A stretch of DNA of 64,000 bases from Nodularia sp. NIES-3585 (GTDB lineage Bacteria > Cyanobacteriota > Cyanobacteriia > Cyanobacteriales > Nostocaceae), in contig NZ_BDUB01000001.1 of NCBI RefSeq assembly GCF_002218065.1, positions 1,868,711 through 1,932,710 on the forward strand, read 5' to 3'. Position 1 is the stretch's first letter. The number at the start of each line of letters is the position of its first letter. This document shows, one piece after another, positions 50,789 through 58,998 of this stretch. The translations under genes were made by a program, and so were the position numbers. The notes below the pieces were generated by a model. The model was not told where the DNA came from. It made no database searches and was given only the letters and a program-made list of their open reading frames with translations.

Positions 50789-51205
50789 TTATTGGTAATT
50801 CTCAGTTTTGCAGCTACCGTCGGCACAATAGGCTGATTGATAAGTACTTCCACGCTTGCCAAAGAGAGTATAGCGGTTGTCGCGGATTTGTTCATAGAAG
50901 CGATCGCCTACCCATTTCATCCCAGGTAACGCCCGATATGCTTCCACAAATACACTTCCCATCGGCAATAACCGCCCAATCTCTTCAGCCGCAGCACTAC
51001 CTTGCCAACGTCTTTGGGGTGCATTACCATCAATTAAAATCATTCCCTGTTCGCAAGCTTCGGGTGTAACTCCCCACTGTCCCAGTGTTTGCTCATCTTG
51101 CATGGGGGTGTAGCGAAACAGCTTTCCCTGGTCTAGGTTTTCCAGCAATTGGACTAGGGTGACGCAGAGATTACAGTTTCCGTCGTAGATCACGTAGTAA
51201 TTCAT
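50789..51205 (-). CDS. DCC-family thiol-disulfide oxidoreductase-like protein (DUF393)
   Basis: 138 residues. The DCC motif DGNCNLC follows MNYYVIY at the N-terminus, giving a CxxC-type redox pair. Further family region: LFRYTPMQDEQTLGQWGVTP, MILIDGNAPQRRWQGSAAAE and LLPMGSVFVEAYRAL. A thioredoxin-like fold is known for the family, but electron partners are unknown. Short C-terminal Cys pair (YCADGSCK) may also be redox-active or metal-binding. Monocistronic. Confidence 0.88.
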   Translation of the reverse strand: MNYYVIYDGNCNLCVTLVQLLENLDQGKLFRYTPMQDEQTLGQWGVTPEACEQGMILIDGNAPQRRWQGSAAAEEIGRLLPMGSVFVEAYRALPGMKWVGDRFYEQIRDNRYTLFGKRGSTYQSAYCADGSCKTENYQ

Positions 51206-51465
51206 GAAAATACTATTTATTTAAGTATAATCAAAAATTTAGCGTACCTGGAGGAATGGAGTCAAATTTAACGCGCGATCGCCTGTAATTTTTCTGCAAA
51301 AACCGAATAGTATCTTTTTGGTAACTACATTACTTTCAAGTGCGTACTTTTCATTTTTGATAGATGTATTTTATATTTAAATAAGTTAAATAATTTATCT
51401 AACTCAACTTAATAATAAAGCCAGAAAGTTGCGGATTAAAAAACTATCACTAACGAGGTCATCTT

Positions 51466-52182
51466 ATGTCTCCCAACACAATTAACTATCTCATTCATGA
51501 TAGAAACGCTCGTGGTCATGCTGAGTTTGGCTGGCTCGATAGTCATCATACATTTTCCTTTGGTAGTTTTTACGATCGCGATCGCATGGGATTTCGCAGC
51601 CTGCGGGTAATCAACGATGACCGCATCGCCCCTGGGGCTGGATTTCCTCGCCACGGTCATCGCGATATGGAAATTCTCACTTATGTCCTATCAGGTGCAG
51701 TTGAGCATAAAGACAGCTTGGGTACTGGTTCCATAATTCGTCCTGGTGACGCACAGATTATGAGTGCGGGAACTGGTATCGCCCACAGTGAATTTAATCC
51801 CTCACCAACTGAACCACTGCACTTGTTGCAAATTTGGATTTTACCTGACAAGCAAGGATTAGCACCTAGATATGAACAAAAATCATTTCCTTTAGAAGAA
51901 AGGCGCGGTCAATTACGCTTAATTGCTGCTCAAGATGGGCGTGATGGTGCGGTGACAATTCACCAAGATGTTGATTTGTATGCATCTATTTTAGAGTCAG
52001 GTGATGTTGTGAATTATCAGGTTAAATCTCATCGTTATGCTTGGTTACAAATAGCTCAAGGTGTCGCAATTTTCAATGGAGAGGAACTTAGAGCGGGTGA
52101 TGGTGTGCAAATCAGTGGTGAAGAAAAATTGCAAATCACTACGGATGTTGGCACGGAATTTTTACTTTTTGATTTGGGTTGA
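51466..52182 (+). CDS. Pirin-family (YhhW-like) cupin protein
   Basis: 238 residues, bicupin. Marks: [55 protein letters not shown] (metal ligands HGH and E) and [15 protein letters not shown]. Bacterial homologues cleave flavonols such as quercetin in vitro; physiological role is uncertain. ATG 51466 follows AACGAGGTC. Alone between two repeats. Confidence 0.92.
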   Translation: MSPNTINYLIHDRNARGHAEFGWLDSHHTFSFGSFYDRDRMGFRSLRVINDDRIAPGAGFPRHGHRDMEILTYVLSGAVEHKDSLGTGSIIRPGDAQIMSAGTGIAHSEFNPSPTEPLHLLQIWILPDKQGLAPRYEQKSFPLEERRGQLRLIAAQDGRDGAVTIHQDVDLYASILESGDVVNYQVKSHRYAWLQIAQGVAIFNGEELRAGDGVQISGEEKLQITTDVGTEFLLFDLG

Positions 52183-52219
52183 TCGGGATTCTATACTGCT
52201 CGGTTAAGCAAGTTTGTGA

Positions 52220-52300
52220 ACCGGATTTAAACGCAAAGGTACGCGGAGGTTAGCGCAAAGGTACGCGGAGAGGGGAGGAGGGGAGAGGGGTTGAGGTTTT
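52220..52300. repeat. AACGCAAAGGTACGCGGAGG repeats, tandem
   Basis: Two adjoining units of the AACGCAAAGG/GCGGAGG family (52231-52275) then a G-rich run, between the convergent pirin and NACHT genes. Confidence 0.7.
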
Positions 52301-52320
52301 GGTGTTTAGCAATCATATTT

Positions 52321-54474
52321 TCAAACATTTTTTAACATCCGCGTCTCGATTTCTTGCCACCAATCAGGGGAAGTTTCGCCAATGGCTGCTTTTTTACAAT
52401 CAATCATGAGCTTATTTGCATAGAAATATGTCTTGTCTAGTCTTTTCAGTTCTTCCTCAGAGAAATCAATCATTTCTGGTGTAAGGTTGAAAGCATCTAG
52501 CAAGGTTGTTCGGAGTTCTTCAGCACATTCCGTAAGTTTTTCCTGTGGTTCTTCATCATTGGGAATTTTAGATTTCAGTTCCTCTAGTTTTGCAGCTAGT
52601 TTAGTAAAATCTTCATAATTAAATATTTGTAATTTTTCAAATTGACGCGTAGCCTCAATAGCTTCCGCGATAGCGATGGCGTTGGCGATGGCGATGGCGT
52701 TGGCGATGGCGATGGCGATGGCGATGGCGTAGTCGTTGACTTTGACGTTGACGTTGGCGATGGCGTTGACGTTGGCGATGGCGTTGACGTTGGCGATGGC
52801 GTAGGCGTATCCTTTGGCGTAGGCGTTGGCGTTGGCGATGACGTTGAAGTTGGCGATGGCGTAGGCGTATCCTTTGGCGTATCCTTTGGCGTATCCTTTG
52901 GCGTTGGCGACGGAAATTGCAATTGCACGTTTACCCACAGGCTTAATATCTCCTCCTGTTCCCGTTGTGATTCCATCTGCCCAGTTTAATAATTCTTGTA
53001 ATTTAGGCGTATTAATATACTTTTGGGTTTTTTCTTGCATTAAAGACAACAAATTTACTGCATTATCACCCATCAATTCTGCTGTCAATAAAAACACTTC
53101 TCGCCAGCGAGTATCTGTGAGGTGTTCTTTTACTAATTGCTCAATTTGCTGATTTTCAAAAATGTATTGAGCCGTAAAATATTCCTGAAATGTCGGATGA
53201 GAGAAGGAGTAAATACCTGCCGAGTCAAAACCCTGCGCTCGTTTAATTAATAAGCCGTGTTGCGCCTCTATAGCTTTTACAACTTCTAGACTCTCATTAG
53301 TTGAAATATCTTTGAGATATTCAGCAATATATGTTTGAATTTCAGTTTCCTCAAATAAAATATGCTGCTCTTGATTAAACTTACAATTAGCCACATAATT
53401 CAGAAGTTTCTCCTTATCTTCAGGCGACAAATTACGGTAACGTTCACCACCTAAATTTCGCTGGATATCTCTGTGTTTATCCCATTCTTCTAACAGCAGC
53501 TTTATTCCCCTTTGATATAATTGCGATCGCTTAGTGGGTAAATCTTCAGTCTCACCGAAAATCCAGCAAGTCAAACTCAACAGGATGGGAGTTACAGCTA
53601 AATCAGCAATTGGCTTATTTTCCCGTAATTTTAGTTTTTTTAGAAATTTTGCTGTAAGTTCTTCACCCTGCTGAGGTGTTAATGTAGCAAACCAATTCTC
53701 AGCAAATTTTTTAACTTGTTGTGGTGTAAACTCAGCAACTTCAACATAATCAAAATTTTCTAAGTTGTATTCTGTTGTTTGCGTTCTGCAAGTCAGGATA
53801 AAATGATTTTTGTAATACTGCGATTCGCGAGAAAATTCATCAATTTTATTTTTAACATCTCGCCGTGACTCACTAGGCACTTCATCCAATCCATCAAGAA
53901 AAATCAAGACTTTACCTTGCTTGAGAATTTGCTTTGTCTGTTCTTGATCTGACAAGTCAAATTCTTCATGGATTTTGTTTAGCAGATTGAACTTACTAGC
54001 ATTTTTGATGTATCTAAGTTCAATCAAAATTGGGATGTATTCAGATTTAAACTCACCCTGACAACAAGCAATAGCTAAGTGTCGTAAAAATGTAGTTTTA
54101 CCTGCACCGGTTTGACCCAAAATCATTAATCTGTTGTGGTCATTAGCTACTGTAAATCCATCATTTCTATCTCCACGTTGCCCCATTGCAAAACGGTAGT
54201 CATTTTTTTGTAAATGCGAATTTTTAAGTAGTCCTGAAATTGTTGCAGGATTCACACTAGGAATTGTTTTTAATACGTAAACATCTACATAAAGCTGATC
54301 TACATCAACCCGCTGAAGATTCAATAATTGAATTGTGCTGTATAGGTTTTGAATTTTATCACAACATCGCGATCGCACTTGCTGAACTAAATCATCAATC
54401 GGCACATTCTCAAGCCCCCCCGAACCTGTACCAGTGGTTTTCGAGGGGGCTACTGAGGGTTTTGATTTAAACAT
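52321..54474 (-). CDS. NACHT-domain STAND NTPase with low-complexity C-terminal repeats
   Basis: 717 residues. The NACHT module has Walker A GQTGAGKTTFLRHLA (about 120-134) and Walker B LIFLDGLDEVP (about 190-200), followed by sensor/winged helix parts (CRTQTTEYNLENFDYVEVAE; LAVTPILLSLTCWIFGE; FSHPTFQEYFTAQYIFENQ). Residues about 520-605 are an Ala/Ile/Asn/Lys-Gly-Tyr repeat tract made by 6- and 12-bp DNA repeats, then a helical tail to 717. The N-terminal 100 residues include a likely helical adaptor. Bacterial NACHT proteins (bNACHT) act against phage. It overlaps the upstream hydrolase gene by 25 bases, so the hydrolase is the probable effector. Confidence 0.85.
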   Translation of the reverse strand: MFKSKPSVAPSKTTGTGSGGLENVPIDDLVQQVRSRCCDKIQNLYSTIQLLNLQRVDVDQLYVDVYVLKTIPSVNPATISGLLKNSHLQKNDYRFAMGQRGDRNDGFTVANDHNRLMILGQTGAGKTTFLRHLAIACCQGEFKSEYIPILIELRYIKNASKFNLLNKIHEEFDLSDQEQTKQILKQGKVLIFLDGLDEVPSESRRDVKNKIDEFSRESQYYKNHFILTCRTQTTEYNLENFDYVEVAEFTPQQVKKFAENWFATLTPQQGEELTAKFLKKLKLRENKPIADLAVTPILLSLTCWIFGETEDLPTKRSQLYQRGIKLLLEEWDKHRDIQRNLGGERYRNLSPEDKEKLLNYVANCKFNQEQHILFEETEIQTYIAEYLKDISTNESLEVVKAIEAQHGLLIKRAQGFDSAGIYSFSHPTFQEYFTAQYIFENQQIEQLVKEHLTDTRWREVFLLTAELMGDNAVNLLSLMQEKTQKYINTPKLQELLNWADGITTGTGGDIKPVGKRAIAISVANAKGYAKGYAKGYAYAIANFNVIANANAYAKGYAYAIANVNAIANVNAIANVNVKVNDYAIAIAIAIANAIAIANAIAIAEAIEATRQFEKLQIFNYEDFTKLAAKLEELKSKIPNDEEPQEKLTECAEELRTTLLDAFNLTPEMIDFSEEELKRLDKTYFYANKLMIDCKKAAIGETSPDWWQEIETRMLKNV
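52667..52911. repeat. Hexanucleotide (GCGATG/GCGTTG) and dodecanucleotide tract in the NACHT gene
   Basis: On the plus strand GCGATGGCGTTG-type hexamers alternate over about 150 bp, with TTGACG variants, then 12-base units ATCCTTTGGCGT. On the coding strand they read alternating Ala-Ile-Ala-Asn and Ala-Lys-Gly-Tyr. All six frames are open or nearly so, as expected from the repeat. All units are multiples of three bases. Confidence 0.9.
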
Positions 54475-55310
54475 TCTCTAATAAATGTTCTCACACCCTT
54501 ATAAACGGCGTTATAAACGTTATCTCCTTTATTTTCTCCTGTTCTTATAGGTTTAGCAATGTTAATATGATTAGCTTGAACGCCCTCATTTTTATCTATA
54601 CTTATACCGGGAATTATGGCACTATCAGGGTTTACGACTTTGATAATGCCAAAAGTCCTCTTGATTGCTTCTGTTTCATAAAAAACTCTAACATTTATAC
54701 TTAATTGTTGAATTTTTTGTGCAAATGAAGCATTGAGTTTTGTTAGAGATGAATCGGAATTATTAGCTCTAAGCTGTAGGATAATAACTGAGTTTAAAAT
54801 ATTTAAATTTAAAACATTAAATATATTTGCTAGATGGGAACCTTGATGAGGACTAGCCAAAAATACTATTCCCTTTACTTGGTTAGTAATTTTCTGAATC
54901 TCTGACTTTGGATCTATTGTTGTACAAGCAATCTCTAACATTTCTTTAATAACCAAACCACCTAAGCTATGAGTTATAAAAATTATCTGCTGTGTACCAA
55001 TACCATTAACTACTTCATTTTTTAAGCTATTTAGTAAACTATTAGCCTGTTGATAGATTGACATCCCCCTACCTATGAGATTAGCTTTATAGCCAAAAGA
55101 CCAGATACCAATATTCTTAAATTCGTTCTCGTCTCCCAGCCAAAAAGGCCAACAGTTCTCATCACACTTTTCCTCTGGATGCCAAGTAGTGATTGCATGG
55201 CCAGTTAAACCATGTACAAAAATTATGTCAGCCCTGCGATTAAATTTATTGCAATTCTTAATTTGATGTAGCCCAGTTTGGTCGAAATCTGATTTATTTA
55301 ACTGATTCAT
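54450..55310 (-). CDS. Alpha/beta-hydrolase (SERAC1/SesB-like lipase/esterase), partner of NACHT
   Basis: 286 residues. Marks: ADIIFVHGLTGHAITTWHPE (oxyanion HG at 33-34), ITHSLGGLVIKEML (GxSxG-type elbow THSLGG, Ser115), GIVFLASPHQGSHLAN, and a likely His in VQANHINIAKP near 248. The acid is probably the Asp before SAIIPGISID or nearby. SERAC1/SesB-type esterases are fused to NACHT/NB-ARC domains in fungal NLR proteins; here the two are separate, overlapping genes. No signal peptide. The Cys-rich patch (KCDENCWPF) is unusual. It is inferred to act as the lipase effector. Confidence 0.85.
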   Translation of the reverse strand: MNQLNKSDFDQTGLHQIKNCNKFNRRADIIFVHGLTGHAITTWHPEEKCDENCWPFWLGDENEFKNIGIWSFGYKANLIGRGMSIYQQANSLLNSLKNEVVNGIGTQQIIFITHSLGGLVIKEMLEIACTTIDPKSEIQKITNQVKGIVFLASPHQGSHLANIFNVLNLNILNSVIILQLRANNSDSSLTKLNASFAQKIQQLSINVRVFYETEAIKRTFGIIKVVNPDSAIIPGISIDKNEGVQANHINIAKPIRTGENKGDNVYNAVYKGVRTFIRECLNQNPQ

Positions 55311-55500
55311 ATTGAGGTTATCTTCGCCTCATCAGTTCTTGGTAAATGGGTATCTTCCATTAAACCCTCCTACTTGCGTGACACTACAATACAAGTATGA
55401 TGTAATACAGGTTGTTTTTACAAGGAAATGAGTAAAAAAATGGGAAATTCAGCCAGGCTATTCATTCCTGATTAGCCATCCAAGTTACCAAATCAGATGT

Positions 55501-55535
55501 TCCTCTCTGCGCCTCTGCGCCTCTGCGTGAGAAAA
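55501..55535. repeat. CTCTGCGCCTCTGCG intergenic repeat
   Basis: Unit of the CGCAGAGG family, here CTCTGCGCCTCTGCGCCTC, between the hydrolase gene's upstream region and the end of the LapA-like gene. Confidence 0.65.
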
Positions 55536-55537
55536 CC

Positions 55538-55816
55538 CTAAAAATCCTCATCATCAACAAAAAACTCAGCATCGTCATCAAATCGAGACTTACTCTGTCC
55601 AGAACCAACAAGACCCCACAGAGGTTGCAGTAAAGCCATACCAATTAAACCCACACCAGCACTGAAAGCCATTACTAAACCCATTGGTATTTGAATCGTT
55701 TGAAATGTTAAAAATTTTAAAGATACAGGAGTGGCATTTTGAACTGAGATAATAGCGATCGCTACTACCCAAATAGCCACAACTAGAGATATAAAAATAG
55801 GAATCAAAATTTTCAT
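55538..55816 (-). CDS. LapA-domain (DUF1049) small membrane protein
   Basis: About 92 residues from ATG 55816 (MKILIPIFISLVVAIWVVAI); an upstream in-frame ATG at 55822 is an alternative. Two hydrophobic segments with the DUF1049 centre AIISVQNATPVSLKFLTFQT between them, and an acidic C-terminus FDDDAEFFVDDEDF. LapA-like proteins help lipopolysaccharide assembly in E. coli; a similar envelope role is assumed. A G-rich repeat separates it from the phosphohexomutase gene on the same strand. Confidence 0.85.
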   Translation of the reverse strand: MKILIPIFISLVVAIWVVAIAIISVQNATPVSLKFLTFQTIQIPMGLVMAFSAGVGLIGMALLQPLWGLVGSGQSKSRFDDDAEFFVDDEDF

Positions 55817-55830
55817 AATCATCGTTCATA

Positions 55831-55873
55831 CTCCCCTCTCCTTACCAAGGAGAGGGGCGGGGGGTGAGGTTTT
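55831..55873. repeat. CTCCCCTCTCCTT..AAGGAGAGGGG / GGGGGTGAGG repeat
   Basis: Second close copy of the unit at 34271, arms CCCCTCTCCTT and AAGGAGAGGGG around ACC, then CGGGGGGTGAGGTTT. Located right after the phosphohexomutase stop. Confidence 0.7.
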
Positions 55874-55874
55874 C

Positions 55875-57314
55875 TTAAACTGCTACTTTTTCAAGTTTAC
55901 CAATCGCACTTTGCATTTCTTGAGCAACCTTGGCTAGTTTCTCAGCCGAATTGGTTTCCATGTAAACGCGTACCAGCGGTTCTGTACCAGAAGGACGCAG
56001 CAAAATCCAGCTACCTTCTTCCAAATACAGCTTAATTCCGTCTTTGCGTCCGACTTCTTTGACTTTAATCCCGGCTACCTCCGCAGGGGGATTTTTAGTA
56101 AAGGAATCGATCACAGCAGTTTTGTGTGCTTCTGTCAAGTGTAAGTCCAGACGGTCATTGTAAAGTGGACCATCAGCTTCGGCGATCGCTTCCTTCACCA
56201 ACTGACTCAGGGGTTTACCTTCATAGGCGATCGCTTCCGCCACCAGCATATCGGCTAAAATCCCGTCTTTTTCGGGAATATGCCCAATTACACTTAAACC
56301 GCCTGATTCTTCACCCCCAATCAGCACGGCAGTTTCCCGCATTTTCTCACCGATGAATTTAAACCCAACGGCTGTTTCATAAATCGGCAAACCATGTTTA
56401 GCTGCAAAATTATCCAACAGGTGAGTTGTCGCCACAGTCCGGACTATCGCGCCGCTTTGACCTTTGTTTTTAATTAAATGACGTGCTAGTAATAACAGCA
56501 CAGTATTGGGCGTAAGAAAATTGCCTAATTCATCAACGATACCAAAGCGATCAGCATCGCCATCTGTAGCCAAGCCCAAATCCGCTTTATCGGCACGTAC
56601 TGCCTCCACTAACCCAACTAGTTGTTCACCCTTGGGTTCGGGCATTCCGCCGCCAAATAGCACATCGCGAGTCGTGTTAAAGCTTTCTAACTGACAGCCG
56701 CAGTGTTGCAAAACTTCATCTAAATAACCGCGAGAAGTAGAATAAAGGGCATCATACTTCACCTTTAAATTCGCACTCTTAATCCGTTCTACATCCAGTA
56801 AGGTGTAGATAAACTTGAGATATTCCGGTTTGGGATTAAACAGAGAAATTGCCCCAGCCGGAACACTTCCAGGCAGCGCATCCGATGCACTTTCAATGTT
56901 CGCCACAATCGTATCAGTAATCTCTGGAGTGGCAGGTCCAGCATAATCGGGGATATATTTAATTCCACAGTAAGGTGCTGGATTATGGCTGGCAGTAAAC
57001 ATCAAAGCCCCAGCGGAATTTAACAGCCGGGCGTTGTAGGCAATTACTGGAGTAGGGCAGTCCCGGTCAGTAATTTTTACAGTCCAACCCAAGTCTGCCA
57101 AGACTTCAGCCGCTGTTTGAGCGAACTGGTCAGCCAAAAACCTAGTATCGTAGGCAATAAGAACTGGTCTATCTTTTGAATAGGCTGTTTCCAGGTAGCT
57201 TGCGATCGCTCTTGTTACTTTCCGCACATTGGGAAAAGTAAAATCATCGGCTATAATTCCTCTCCAACCGTCAGTACCAAATTTTATTTTGCTGGAATTG
57301 CTACTAGCGCTCAT
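55875..57314 (-). CDS. Phosphoglucomutase/phosphomannomutase family protein
   Basis: 479 residues, alpha-D-phosphohexomutase family with all four domains: IKFGTDGWRGIIADDF, the phosphoserine loop LMFTASHNPAPYCGIKYI (Ser near 109), metal site DGDADRFGIVDELG, sugar-binding GGEESGGLSVIGHIPEKD, and phosphate site LRPSGTEPLVRVYME. Interconverts hexose 1- and 6-phosphates, supplying glycogen, cell-wall and mannose nucleotides. The substrate (glucose or mannose) is not separable here. Starts with its own promoter region, divergent from the RecB-like gene. Confidence 0.94.
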   Translation of the reverse strand: MSASSNSSKIKFGTDGWRGIIADDFTFPNVRKVTRAIASYLETAYSKDRPVLIAYDTRFLADQFAQTAAEVLADLGWTVKITDRDCPTPVIAYNARLLNSAGALMFTASHNPAPYCGIKYIPDYAGPATPEITDTIVANIESASDALPGSVPAGAISLFNPKPEYLKFIYTLLDVERIKSANLKVKYDALYSTSRGYLDEVLQHCGCQLESFNTTRDVLFGGGMPEPKGEQLVGLVEAVRADKADLGLATDGDADRFGIVDELGNFLTPNTVLLLLARHLIKNKGQSGAIVRTVATTHLLDNFAAKHGLPIYETAVGFKFIGEKMRETAVLIGGEESGGLSVIGHIPEKDGILADMLVAEAIAYEGKPLSQLVKEAIAEADGPLYNDRLDLHLTEAHKTAVIDSFTKNPPAEVAGIKVKEVGRKDGIKLYLEEGSWILLRPSGTEPLVRVYMETNSAEKLAKVAQEMQSAIGKLEKVAV

Positions 57315-57420
57315 TGTTGCCCCTTTCTCCCGAATATCTTGAATACTATAGGAAGCTTCCCCTAAAGCGTGCGTAGCCGCAAGTCTCCCCCAACGTATTT
57401 TTTCTCCCTGATATTGAGCA

Positions 57421-58278
57421 ATGTCATTAACTAATCGACCTTTTGCCAGTTATCACCTTTGGTCTTTAGTCGCCCCAGCAACCGGACAAGAACGTTGGCA
57501 TTGCCAGATGAGGAGGGGGTTTATGAAAGCGCGTCAACATGAACCGCAAGTTAAAGCGCTGTTAGGTCAAGCTACTGCACCCCAACGGGTTGGCATCCTC
57601 GCCCAAAAAGGCGTTTATGAATTCCATCATAATAGACATTTGTTACATCAATCAGACGGTGTAGATCAAGTTGCCCAGCTTCTAAAACTAGGCAACTCAA
57701 CTGAACAAGTACAACAGCGCGTGCGGCAAATTCTGCAAAAATATCATGATGCCCCATTACTGTTAAATAAACAGATTGTCCAGTTAACACGGGGAGATGA
57801 AGGTTTTCCCAAACCCATTTTTGTGGAACAGGAAGATGCTCATTTCCGTTTATATGCAGCTATGGACTGTGTTTTTCGGGAATCTGAGCGGACTTTGCAT
57901 ATTTTAGACTTTAAAACTGGTAAATCTGCCTTTGACCGCCGACAGGCATTAGTTTATCTTCTCGCTGCGCGTTATCTTTACCCTGAACTACAAGCAGTAG
58001 CATCATTTTATAATTTGGAAAGGTGTAAAAAATCAGATTTAATTAGCCTGAACAATCGGGAATTAGAATCTTTAAAGTTAGATTTAGCAAATATTGCCAA
58101 CAAGCATCAATACGATTTACAAAAATATCACGAGAAAAGCAGTAATTTCAGTCAAATTTTTCCGCCCAATCCAGGTAAACATTGCCGTTTTTGCCCCTTT
58201 AATTCTATATGTGAATTTTCCGAAAAGACATCTTATTCACATCCACTACCAAACTTAAAAACTGATGGTAAATATTAG
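57421..58278 (+). CDS. RecB-like PD-(D/E)XK nuclease with Cys cluster
   Basis: 285 residues. PD-(D/E)XK marks: YAAMDCVFRE and LHILDFKTGKSAFDRRQALV (D-F-K). An N-terminal Cys (WHCQMRRGF) and C-terminal HCRFCPFNSICEF, a C-x2-C-x5-C set, could bind a [4Fe-4S] cluster as in Cas4/AddB proteins. No cas genes are adjacent, so it is not a CRISPR gene here. A repair role is likely. Widely conserved in cyanobacteria. Divergent from the phosphohexomutase gene. Confidence 0.85.
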   Translation: MSLTNRPFASYHLWSLVAPATGQERWHCQMRRGFMKARQHEPQVKALLGQATAPQRVGILAQKGVYEFHHNRHLLHQSDGVDQVAQLLKLGNSTEQVQQRVRQILQKYHDAPLLLNKQIVQLTRGDEGFPKPIFVEQEDAHFRLYAAMDCVFRESERTLHILDFKTGKSAFDRRQALVYLLAARYLYPELQAVASFYNLERCKKSDLISLNNRELESLKLDLANIANKHQYDLQKYHEKSSNFSQIFPPNPGKHCRFCPFNSICEFSEKTSYSHPLPNLKTDGKY

Positions 58279-58442
58279 CAGCAAATTTCCAGAACTAAAC
58301 TCAGCTAAATAAGTCTTATTTTTTATACTTTTACCGATTTACACTATAATTGTTAAAAACATACCAGTGTAATAATAACTGCTTGTTTTCAAACAGTAGA
58401 GCAATAGTTATTGGGGCTTAATAGCAGAATTTTCATAATATT

Positions 58443-58916
58443 ATGAAATTAAAAGTTGTAATACTCGCCAGTTTATTAATGGTTCTCAGTTTTGTTTTAC
58501 CAGTCAGGGCTGAGACTTCTTCCATATATTTGAATGAGGATAGCAGCGAAATTGAAGAACTTGGGCAACCTATCAAGACCTATTTTCTGACTGTTTTACC
58601 TCAAGGTACGAAACGGGAAGTGAAGATTGATCCGCCAGCCACAAAAATTGTAGTTTCATCACAATCAGGGGACACAGCAATTCGATGTGGTGATGGTGTT
58701 AGCAGTTATAGTTGTTTGCCTGGCAAGCGAATAGAACTCGTTTATGATTACGCGACACCAGCAGTTAAATTCTGGGGAGAAAATCAAAGTGATATGCAGG
58801 TACGGCTGCAAATTGAGGTTTATGAAGTGTCTTCTAACTCAGAAAGCTTAGAGGCAGGTGAGTCGCTGGGGGTGTTCGGTTGTTTCCAGCACATAATCAG
58901 CATTTTAACAAAATAA
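58443..58916 (+). CDS. Secreted hypothetical protein (157 aa)
   Basis: No family recognised. Signal peptide MKLKVVILASLLMVLSFVLP then VRAETS, cleavage likely after VRA. Mature part of about 130 residues is beta-rich (LTVLPQGTKREVKIDPPATK; VQLRLQIEVYEVSS-like end), with Cys pairs IRCGDG and SYSCLPG. Likely periplasmic. It is convergent with the transglutaminase-like gene, separated by a perfect hairpin repeat. Confidence 0.6.
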   Translation: MKLKVVILASLLMVLSFVLPVRAETSSIYLNEDSSEIEELGQPIKTYFLTVLPQGTKREVKIDPPATKIVVSSQSGDTAIRCGDGVSSYSCLPGKRIELVYDYATPAVKFWGENQSDMQVRLQIEVYEVSSNSESLEAGESLGVFGCFQHIISILTK

Positions 58917-58957
58917 ACATCGACCGAATTCAAATATGCTTCTTCGGTGAACCCTTT

Positions 58958-58983
58958 TAGAGACGTTGCGTGCAACGTCTCTA
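58958..58983. terminator. Perfect 12-bp stem TAGAGACGTTGC hairpin at a convergent junction
   Basis: TAGAGACGTTGC (58958-58969) and GCAACGTCTCTA (58972-58983) pair with a 2-base loop, between stops at 58916 (+) and 58999 (-). Shares TAGAGACG with hairpins at 2553, 12216 and 31136. Confidence 0.7.
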
Positions 58984-58998
58984 CTTTGTCGCAGTTGA

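Noticed and set aside
52642-52989. Long plus-strand open frame (Asp-Gly-Val-Gly-rich) opposite the NACHT gene
   Set aside because: Generated by the hexanucleotide repeat; every frame is open there and the NACHT frame extends far beyond it with conserved domains.
57421-58278. Possible cas4 gene
   Set aside because: Nuclease and Cys motifs are compatible, but no cas genes or repeat-spacer array is in the window; the RecB-like family is commonly unlinked to CRISPR.
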